Assembly: GCA_964353255.1 (NCBI GenBank)
Contig: CAYGVJ010000001.1
Span: forward strand, 34,350 to 98,349
DNA: 64,000 nucleotides
Source: VFZS01 sp964353255
Lineage (GTDB): Bacteria > Acidobacteriota > Terriglobia > Bryobacterales > Bryobacteraceae
Direction of reading: 5' to 3'
Position numbers and translations under genes: made by a program. This document shows, piece after piece, positions 59,501 through 64,000 of this stretch; the first letter of the stretch is position 1; each line of letters starts with the position of its first letter. The notes beneath the pieces are model-generated. The model did no database searches, was not told the origin of the DNA, and was given only the letters and a program-made list of their open reading frames with translations.

Positions 59501-60028
59501 GAAGGTTCCGCCTTCCTGGACCCCGGGCATCAGGTAGACGAAGGCGGCCGGGTTGCGGGGGCTGCCGTCGCCCATGGCGAGCGGCAGCGCGGTATACATG
59601 TCGTTGCGGATCGTCCGCCCCATGCGGGCATCGGCAGTGTTCAGTTCCGGCGGCGCCGCAATGACGGTGATGCTCTCGACCGGCGCGCCGACCTCGAGCT
59701 TGAGGTTCATTTCCACGGTGCTGAGAGCGTCTACCACGACGTGCTCCTGCACTGTGGTTCGAAAACCGGCGGCCGACGCGGTGATCTTGTAGGTTCCCGC
59801 GGGCAGCGGCGCGATCACGTACAGTCCGGCCGCCGTGGTCTCGCGCCGGGTCTCCACCCCGGTGGCCACGTTGATCGCCGTGACGGTGGCACTCGGCACC
59901 ACCGCGCCCGACGGATCGAAGACTGTCCCCTTGATGGTCCCGCTACCGCCGATCTGGGCGGCCAACGAGGCCGCAAACAGCAACCACGCAAGCAGTGCAA
60001 CCGACCCCCATCCGCGTCGAGAGTGCAT
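56552..60028 (-). CDS. Oar-like TonB-dependent receptor with carboxypeptidase-regulatory domain
   Basis: A 1158-residue outer-membrane protein. Signal peptide (MHSRRGWGSVALLAWLLFAA...), a CarboxypepD_reg beta-sandwich (about 30-115; TIKGTVFDPSGAVVPSATVTAI in part), a plug-like region (about 130-260; GQSFSKDVYLEGLP, VEYNGQGSENYTLKSGANDLHG in part), and a long beta-barrel ending in VQLALKLNF with the terminal Phe of outer-membrane proteins. No TonB box was recognised. Acidobacteria carry dozens of these; cargo is unknown. AAAGGAG precedes the ATG. Confidence 0.9.
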   Translation of the reverse strand: MHSRRGWGSVALLAWLLFAASLAAQIGGSGTIKGTVFDPSGAVVPSATVTAINVATGVETRRETTAAGLYVIAPLPAGTYKITASAAGFRTTVQEHVVVDALSTVEMNLKLEVGAPVESITVIAAPPELNTADARMGRTIRNDMYTALPLAMGDGSPRNPAAFVYLMPGVQEGGTFGFVNGGQSFSKDVYLEGLPITDAVRQGESRALQFGVSVEAVDQFQVETSGQSVEYNGQGSENYTLKSGANDLHGSLFEYFRNTVLDARAFFSPKRSQQNQNQFGFTIGGPLKRNRIFFFGSYDAYRYRVATDYRFVTIPTLKMRTGDFSELPVAIFDPGTTVCPGGTNCTREPFAGKIIPANRLSSASKLFQEPMPAPTHSGIANNFLNNNQGVGFNNANVNVKVDLNATDAQRFAVFFSRGAHNQSSAVRGNPVPLPLPYVVTRVVDEVPTVGQIKHTWVMNATMVNQVSFGASRLWIPITNPTIDGKWVEKAGIKGLPPGDATQSFPEVSFAGPNAPQGWRGTDARPFLDALNNFTLQDSFQWVRGSHSVKAGFQLQRLQDNYRARWDGTLFIANFSNAQTSGFTSGRLDTGTGNSYASYLLGTLNSSTVTEDSVVTSGARFRNYAWWFSDDWRVTRNFTLNLGLRYDLMHPYVEVRDRVSWFNPDISNPAASNFPGALQFGGNGQAPLYCNCRTRIKTHYDNWGPRIGFAYKLGDKTVVRAGYGMMYSRHGAVGGRGGAREGTGKLGYTAAPGFTSLDSFTPAFNWNDGVPAYQKPPFFDATLNTGYTTQNPSGGSVSFDNPENAARPPRYQNWNLSLQRALTSSATLTLGYAGSNGKLLRGGGLGIWSSQIQPRYLALGNLLTSQLNATTLASAQAIIPGLSLPFANFRGTFAQMLRPYPQYSSIGADFVNLASSNYNSLQITLSKRMSSGLTLNLNHTWSKTLSDAGAGRTAYYWKTEKTHGESDRRHVFNAMVVYELPFGSGRAINPSNLVARAVASGWRLSSITRLRSGLPYGIIGASCNLPNAGGCRASYNPSFTGSVRINGDWGSGDLLGARPAFLDAKAFMNPAPYTYGNTPGAGSYGLYNPGFWNQDVGLTRQFRITERFKLDFSAEAFNVANAVIFSGPASLDINNANFGRITGQQNSPRSVQLALKLNF

Positions 60029-60224
60029 GAACTCCGCTCCTTTCCGTTCTTGAAAAGATCGTGGCCGGACAGGGTCCTGCGCCGACCCGCGATCTCAACC
60101 CGGACTTCCGTGTCGGCAGCCGGGTTGAAGCAAGTATACACCCGCTTGCCTCTGTTGACCTCATCTTGAAGAATTCGGCCCGAAGCTGGAGACGACGCCC
60201 CTCGCGGCGGAGTTGTTGTTTTGT

Positions 60225-60945
60225 TGGGGCCGGCATGGTGGTCCAGTTTGATCAGCGGCAGGTTCACCGAGTTGCGAATGACCGGCGAGGAAGTGAAGGT
60301 GTTCGAGTTCGCCAAGTCCGGGCCGACGTTGGCCGCCGGGAGCAGGTTGAACACCGCCACGCCGGACGGGTTGAGCATGCTGGGGGGCACCACAGCCAGC
60401 GGGGAGGACCGCTGCACCTGCGAAGGCAACGTGGCTTGCCGCGTGGTCGCCTGCCTCAGGCGCAACCCTTCGTAAGCGCCAAAGAAGAAGGTCTTGTCCC
60501 GGCGGACGGGCCCTCCCAGGGTCCCGCCGAACTGGTTGCGATCGAACCGGGGGATCTGGGCGCATGTGCCCGGGGTGGAGGCGGGAGCGCAGTCCGGAAG
60601 ATCGAAGAAATTCTTGGCATCCAGACGCCGGTTGCGGAAGAAGTCAAAGAGACTGCCGTGGAACTGGTTGGCGCCGCTCTTCAGAACCACGTTGACCTGC
60701 GCGCCGCCGCTGCGGCCGAATTCGGCCGAATAGTCGCTGGACTGCACCTTTCCACCTGCAAGTAGACGTCGCTAAAGAGGCTGCGGCGGAAACCCGGCTT
60801 CTCGACGGTCACCCGATAGAGCGCCGGGGGCAACAGCGGGACCGTGTAGTCGCCGTCTTCATTGGTCTCCACCTCGCGGCTGGCATTGGTCTGTTGGTCG
60901 CGTACCGTAACCCGGGCTTTCGGCACGAACACACCGTTCTCTCCT
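60225..60945 (-). pseudogene. Second Oar-like receptor gene, broken
   Basis: The N-terminal fragment (about 60945-60770) reads VPKARVTVRDQQTNASREVE and ALYRVTVEKPGFRRS, a carboxypeptidase-regulatory domain. It jumps, with a frameshift and loss of some 100-200 codons, to SSDYSAEFGRSGGAQVNVVL, the end of the plug and start of the barrel. Reading stops near 60225 at PLIKLDHH; the rest of the barrel is gone. The pieces are from a paralogue, not a copy of the intact neighbour. Confidence 0.72.
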
Positions 60946-61167
60946 GAGCGACCGGCGAACAAGTCCGGCGGATCGTCTGGTGTTGAGCTGGGACTTCCGC
61001 TCTGGGGTCCCGATAATCCGACAGGATACAACAGAGCGCCTGCTGTTGGAGGGTACCTGCGCGGTCTTCGGCCCCGGCTACCCGCAGCGGTCCCAGGAGG
61101 GGCCGGTTCTGCCTCTGCCGAGGAGCCGGAACAGGAGGGTTGAGGGGTGCGGGAATTCGTTGAAGAC

Positions 61168-61224
61168 TGGTGGGCGCGATCCGGCTCGGACGGATGACCT
61201 CCTCAAGTGTGAAGCAGGCGCTCT
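61168..61224 (-). pseudogene. tRNA-Val 3'-half remnant, copy 1
   Basis: On the minus strand, from AGAGCGCCTGCTTCACAC through the T-arm to CGCGCCCACCA. The T-loop is altered (TCCGAGC) and the 3' side of the anticodon stem (TTGAGG) no longer pairs. The acceptor 5' strand and most of the D-arm are missing. One of three direct repeats; see 62078 and 62818. Confidence 0.65.
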
Positions 61225-61231
61225 GACCGAC

Positions 61232-61750
61232 TCAACCCCAGGCGAGTGGACGCAGGTGGGTGAAGTTGACCACGTCAATCCCCACCTTCTGGAGCGCACC
61301 ACCCAATGCAAGGTCGTCTGTGAGGACCAGCAGTCTGTCCCGTGCGATGCTGGCAATCGCAGCATCCGTCAGGCCAAGGCGGACGAACTGGTCGCCCCGC
61401 ACGAGCTGCCGGGCCTCGCACTGCCGCTCATCGTAGAGTTCGACTTCCTGCGCGAACAGGCGCCGAAACCGGCAGACAGCCTCAGCCTGGAGTCTGCCGG
61501 CCAAGTTACTGACTTCGGTGAGGACGTGTGGCGTGGTAATGATCCGGTCGAAGAGGCGAACGAATCGGTCCAGGATGTCGAACTCGTCGGGCTGATAGCG
61601 CTTGGTGTGGGGGAACCGGGTGAGTGCCAACCGGTTGTGCCTGCCGATCAGGAGCACGATCAGGAGGCTGGAATCGACCAGGACGCCACGCCGGGCATGC
61701 TTCTCCACCAAACCTTGGAGATGCTCGTCGAGCTGCCGGTCCACCGCCAC
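61232..61750 (-). CDS. PIN-domain protein (VapC-like ribonuclease toxin)
   Basis: A 172-residue PIN protein. VLVDSSLLIVLLIG (about 23-36) supplies the first Asp, HVLTEVSNL the Glu, GLTDAAI the second Asp, and LLVLTDDLALG the third acidic cluster, so the metal site looks complete. It has a 20-residue N-terminal extension that many VapC proteins lack. A gene of 87 residues ends 4 bp upstream and may be its partner. It follows tRNA remnant copy 2 and ends 8 bp from copy 1. Confidence 0.75.
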   Translation of the reverse strand: MAVDRQLDEHLQGLVEKHARRGVLVDSSLLIVLLIGRHNRLALTRFPHTKRYQPDEFDILDRFVRLFDRIITTPHVLTEVSNLAGRLQAEAVCRFRRLFAQEVELYDERQCEARQLVRGDQFVRLGLTDAAIASIARDRLLVLTDDLALGGALQKVGIDVVNFTHLRPLAWG

Positions 61751-61754
61751 AGGA

Positions 61755-62018
61755 TCAGACGCTGCGGATCTTGATGGAAATGAAAGCTCCGGAGTCGGCG
61801 TCGATGGTCACGACCTTGTACTCTTTGTCCGGCGAGCCCATCACGGTACCCAACATCGGCAGTCGTGGGGGCAGGCTAATCGTGACGGCCCAGTGAGCGG
61901 AGCCGTTCCCTCCGACCAACTCGATCTCCTCCAGGAACGCATGTTCGACCCGTGTGTCCTGGGTGATGTCCTTGAAAGCGTCTATCGCCAAGCGAACGGC
62001 GTCACGAGCCTCAATCAT
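61755..62018 (-). CDS. Small hypothetical protein upstream of the PIN toxin
   Basis: From the ATG at 62018 (GTGAGGAG nine bases before) the product has 87 residues: MIEARDAVRLAIDAFKDI, then EEIELVGGNGSAHWAVTISL and a C-terminal DKEYKVVTIDADSGAFISIK. This alpha-beta pattern is not a known VapB DNA-binding fold. It precedes the PIN gene by 4 bp and so may be its antitoxin or an unrelated cargo. Function unknown. Confidence 0.6.
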   Translation of the reverse strand: MIEARDAVRLAIDAFKDITQDTRVEHAFLEEIELVGGNGSAHWAVTISLPPRLPMLGTVMGSPDKEYKVVTIDADSGAFISIKIRSV

Positions 62019-62077
62019 AGGCCTACTCCTCACTTCTTATCATACCCTCGAAGAGGACCCCCAGAACCGGTGGGACG

Positions 62078-62130
62078 TGGTGGGCGCGATCCGACTTGAA
62101 CGGATGACCTCCTCAAGTGTGAAGCAGGCG
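62078..62130 (-). pseudogene. tRNA-Val 3'-half remnant, copy 2
   Basis: Same layout as copy 1: CCTGCTTCACACTTGAGGAGG, then the T-arm with an intact ATCCG-TTCAAGT-CGGAT stem-loop, then CGCGCCCACCA. It shares the altered TTGAGG with copy 1, so the two arose from one changed ancestor. The part upstream of the anticodon arm is absent. Confidence 0.65.
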
Positions 62131-62146
62131 GCAGCCTGACCGCCAC

Positions 62147-62542
62147 CTACCGCTTCTTCGGGTATGGTTGTACAGTGGTCAGCCCGGGAATCGCATGGAA
62201 GTGCCGCACGTTGAAGGTGTGAAGCGGCAAGCCCAACCCAACAGCGGTCTCCCCGATCAGGACGTCCAGTAGCCCCACCTTGCGATCCAAGCGGCCCACG
62301 GCGTAGTCCGCCAAGACCCGGTCGTAGTCGCTCGGACCTGTCCAGAGCAGCCGGTGTGGCGCAAGGAGGCGAAGGATGCGGTCTGTCTCTTGGTGGTTGC
62401 GACAGCCTTCCAGAAGCTCCAGCGCCGAGAAACCAGGGACGAGGATACGGGCCTTGCCGAGGGACTCGAACCACTCAACCGCGGGTGGGTAGCCGCGAAG
62501 AAGGTCGATCAGCACATCGGTATCGACGAGGATCACGATCAC
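62147..62542 (-). CDS. vapC: VapC-type PIN ribonuclease toxin
   Basis: A 131-residue toxin, the typical VapC size. MIVILVDTDVLIDLLRG gives the first Asp at 8, GFSALELLEG the Glu, and KVGLLDVLIGETAVGLGLPL with FNVRHFHAIPGL the remaining acidic site and C-terminal motif. VapC enzymes cleave tRNA or rRNA when freed from VapB. GTG start overlapping the antitoxin stop by 4 bp. It ends 17 bp before tRNA remnant copy 2. Confidence 0.85.
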   Translation of the reverse strand: MIVILVDTDVLIDLLRGYPPAVEWFESLGKARILVPGFSALELLEGCRNHQETDRILRLLAPHRLLWTGPSDYDRVLADYAVGRLDRKVGLLDVLIGETAVGLGLPLHTFNVRHFHAIPGLTTVQPYPKKR

Positions 62543-62727
62543 GGGAGACGGCGCCTGGACAGCCGCTCGCGCAGTTCACGGGCGAACGCGGAGCCGGCGC
62601 GGATATCCCGTCGATCCTTCCACATCCCCACAACCCCGGACTCCAACAGCTCTTTCGCGGTGAGCGAGGGCAGTTCCTTCCGGCCTCCGAGGTTGGCACG
62701 TTCCTTGAGAAGTTGTGATCGCGTCAA
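62539..62727 (-). CDS. vapB: VapB-type antitoxin
   Basis: About 62 residues from a TTG at 62727 (GGGAGAAGG upstream); the longer in-frame extension has no support. LTAKELLESGVVGMWKDRRDI and SAFARELRERL form the C-terminal toxin-binding segment typical of VapB partners, where GMWKDR-DI-FARELR is the usual wording. It ends in the 4-bp overlap with vapC, giving the standard antitoxin-toxin order and coupling. Confidence 0.75.
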   Translation of the reverse strand: MTRSQLLKERANLGGRKELPSLTAKELLESGVVGMWKDRRDIRAGSAFARELRERLSRRRLP

Positions 62728-62817
62728 CGGGGCCTTCTCCCTGATCTCAGTGTACCACCGGAGCGTTCTCGCACTGCCGCGCACCGACCGCGAGGCGGAA
62801 AGGCGGACGGTTAGGCC

Positions 62818-62873
62818 TGGTGGGCGCGACAGGACTCGAACCTGTGACCTCCTGCGTGTGAAGCAGGCGCTCT
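62818..62873 (-). pseudogene. tRNA-Val(CAC) 3'-half, copy 3, probable phage attachment core
   Basis: This copy has a perfect anticodon arm (CCTGC-TTCACAC-GCAGG, anticodon CAC) and T-arm (ACAGG-TTCGAGT-CCTGT), then CGCGCCCACCA. The 5' acceptor strand is absent; what precedes AGAGCGCC is unrelated. A clean tRNA 3' half is what prophage integration leaves at one end, and phage genes begin some 400 bp to the right. Confidence 0.7.
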
Positions 62874-63171
62874 TGGGTGCGAGAGAGACGGTAAACACTT
62901 GAAAAATATGGTCCGCTTGACTGAACAACCGTCGAAAAGAGCCTCAGAAATGGGTGCCCCTAATGGTGCCCCTCGCCTGGCACACTACAGAGTCTTGCTA
63001 CGACATTAACGACCTTAACGACCGAAGTTCTTTTTCAGTGGGTTAGCGGTCCTTCAAGGCAGGGGGCTTTACGACAATAGCCCCTCACCCCGCCTAACAA
63101 TTCTTTAGAGGCCGAGGCTCGCCGGTAGATTAGTGGCACTGGTTCATCAGCGACAGGGGGCTAAGAGTGGC

Positions 63172-63275
63172 GGGGAAGGGTTCGCCCCGCGCGCGCGAGT
63201 TGCAGGAACCCTTGGGCCCAAAAGAGCACAAGGGTTTCAGGGGAAGGGTTCGCCCCGCGCGCGCGAGTTGCAGGA
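63172..63275. repeat. Pair of 36-bp direct repeats, 68 bp apart
   Basis: 63172-63207 and 63240-63275 are identical and begin GGGGAAGGGTTCGCCCCGCG. They lie just ahead of the first phage gene. Only two copies, so not a CRISPR array. Confidence 0.7.
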
Positions 63276-63289
63276 CGAGCGGATCGAAA

Positions 63290-63529
63290 ATGAAACCCAA
63301 GCATCGGGAGAGGCACGACCGCGCGAACCTGGAGGCCGCCAGCGTCATCCTGGCCCATTCTGAGCGATACGGGGGTGAGACGGCACTGCTGGTTCGGTGG
63401 GCGCACTTGGTGATGGAACGACAGGGGGAACATGGCGAAACTCGGCAAGCGCGATCAGAAGGCGAAGGCCAGCCTCTATCAAAGCCGGAAGCTCAAGGAA
63501 CGCTGTTTAGCCGAACTGAGGCAGCTTGA
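63290..63529 (+). CDS. Small hypothetical phage protein
   Basis: From the ATG at 63290 the first 50 residues (MKPKHRERHDRANLEAASVI, then LAHSERYGGETALLVRWAHL) resemble the short helical proteins that precede terminase small subunits in tailed phages. The last 30 codons run into the next gene in another frame and are low-complexity, so the true end may be earlier or the overlap real. No function known. Confidence 0.45.
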   Translation: MKPKHRERHDRANLEAASVILAHSERYGGETALLVRWAHLVMERQGEHGETRQARSEGEGQPLSKPEAQGTLFSRTEAA

Positions 63530-63737
63530 ACTCCGCGAACGCAAGGGGGAGCTGATCCAGACGGCGGCCGTGCGCGCCGTGTGGTCCGAGCATCACGCCC
63601 GCATCCGGGACCGGGCGCTCGCTATGCCCGACCGCTTAGCTGAGGCGCTGGCGAATCAGCCTGCGAGCGTGGTCCGCGAAAAGCTAAGGGCTGAAGTCGA
63701 AGACCTGCTGAGGAATTGTGCCGAGAACGTCATCTGA
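63432..63737 (+). CDS. Phage terminase small subunit-like protein
   Basis: A 101-residue, highly charged helical protein (KLGKRDQKAKASLYQSRKLKE, RCLAELRQLELRERKGELIQ) followed by RAVWSEHHARIRDRALAMPDRLA (in part) and VVREKLRAEVEDLL. This matches Nu1/gp16-type small terminases that follow the same pattern and lie directly before a GpA-type large terminase, as here. AGGGGGAAC precedes the ATG. Overlaps the large subunit start by 20 bp. Confidence 0.7.
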   Translation: MAKLGKRDQKAKASLYQSRKLKERCLAELRQLELRERKGELIQTAAVRAVWSEHHARIRDRALAMPDRLAEALANQPASVVREKLRAEVEDLLRNCAENVI

Positions 63738-64000
63738 GGTCCGCAGGGCGCGTCTGCTGCTTCGGGAAGCCTGCGATACCCTTCTACCCCCGCCGCGCGT
63801 TCCTGTGGCGTCCTGGGCCGATCAGAACCGCATCCTGGGATCGTCCTCCCCCGAACCGGGGCCGTGGCGGACAGACCGCACGCCCTATTTGCGGGAGATC
63901 ATGGACTCGCTGATGCCGGGATCGCCGGTTGAGCGGGTGATCTTCATGAAGGGCGCCCAGATCGGCGGCACCGAAGTCTTGTTGAACTTCTGCGGCTACA
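63718..64000 (+). CDS. Phage terminase large subunit, GpA-like (partial, runs off window)
   Basis: GTG at 63718, with GAGGAA upstream, opens 94 codons to the window edge. The N-terminus has the GpA pattern: LLPPPRVPVASWADQNRILG, then EPGPWRTDRTPYLREIMDSL, and the Walker A-like KGAQIGGTEVLLNF. These enzymes cut and pump phage DNA into the capsid. The overlap with the small subunit and the clear motif order make this a prophage edge; the rest lies to the right. Confidence 0.82.
   Translation, partial: MPRTSSEVRRARLLLREACDTLLPPPRVPVASWADQNRILGSSSPEPGPWRTDRTPYLREIMDSLMPGSPVERVIFMKGAQIGGTEVLLNFCGY

Larger units (their letters stand above)
62728..63289. other. Gene-poor stretch at the tRNA remnant and prophage edge
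   Basis: Apart from tRNA remnant copy 3 (62818-62873) and the 36-bp direct repeats (63172-63275), no gene is convincing. GGGGCT...AGCCCC (about 63062-63084) is a small hairpin with no T-run. The two nearby copies of GTGCCCCT (about 62950-62972) are also unexplained. Several frames are open but have no start signal or protein-like content. Confidence 0.4.

Noticed and set aside
62818..62873. A functional tRNA-Val gene
   Set aside because: Anticodon and T arms are perfect, but the 5' acceptor strand and most of the D-arm are missing, so it cannot fold as a tRNA.
63172..63275. Possible CRISPR
   Set aside because: Only two repeat units, no series of spacers of uniform size, no cas genes. Reported as a simple direct repeat.

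Overview
The window reads as a GC-rich chromosome segment from an Acidobacteriota member close to Bryobacterales/Candidatus Solibacter. The family-level markers are a very long YVTN-propeller protein that ends in the Solibacter-type C-terminal domain (TIGR03437-like), a DUF1549/DUF1553 - DUF1501 - PPC trio, an Oar-like TonB-dependent receptor, a MacB-type permease operon with its own adaptors, and many small toxin-antitoxin-like modules. No rRNA and no complete tRNA is visible. Assignment is by family recognition only; no database search was run.

Layout. 1-6070: secreted/Tat-type enzymes (Gfo/Idh/MocA oxidoreductase, nitrilase-family hydrolase, NHLRC2-like thioredoxin-propeller, acetyl-esterase-like hydrolase) with one decayed IS. 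6108-11791: an HDOD-GAF protein behind a tightly overlapping five-gene sugar-phosphate operon (HAD phosphatase, DHS-like protein, PfkB kinase, ROK kinase, GmhA-like isomerase), divergent from a Tat-type enolase-superfamily enzyme. 13096-17958: UppS, a winged-helix regulator with its membrane partner under a visible operator/promoter, and a CPBP protease with a TPR lipoprotein that resemble exosortase/PEP-CTERM accessory genes. 18049-26895: propeller protein, glycerol kinase, fungalysin metalloprotease. 26954-27183: a REP-flanked relic of a RAYT transposase. 27289-32461: PPC/DUF1501/DUF1549 operon.

32462-34697 is accessory DNA: two displaced 130-bp copies of the macB 3' end alternate with a nucleotidyltransferase pair and a membrane protein, and hairpins resembling integron attC sites lie at the junctions. 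34698-39519 is the permease plus three adaptor proteins. 39667-46962 holds a DUF2442 protein with a DUF4160 relic, then an operon of proline dehydrogenase, a small membrane protein, a bifunctional PBP1 and two TPR proteins. 47108-56449 is mostly housekeeping or conserved-unknown: MGDG-synthase-like glycosyltransferase, class V aminotransferase, FabH, zinc metalloprotease, membrane proteins, an XRE/S24-like regulator with a 20-bp palindrome, UbiX, PheA. 56552-60945: an intact Oar-like receptor followed by a broken second one.

61168-64000 is accessory again: three direct repeats of a tRNA-Val 3' half punctuate two PIN-toxin modules, and a prophage with terminase genes begins at the right edge. 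The most interesting themes are the 3'-end-duplicating small cassettes in macB and, separately, at tRNA-Val; the unassigned sugar-phosphate operon; the palindrome-linked S24-like regulator; and the repeated placement of -10 boxes 6-7 nt ahead of start codons, which suggests leaderless mRNAs.
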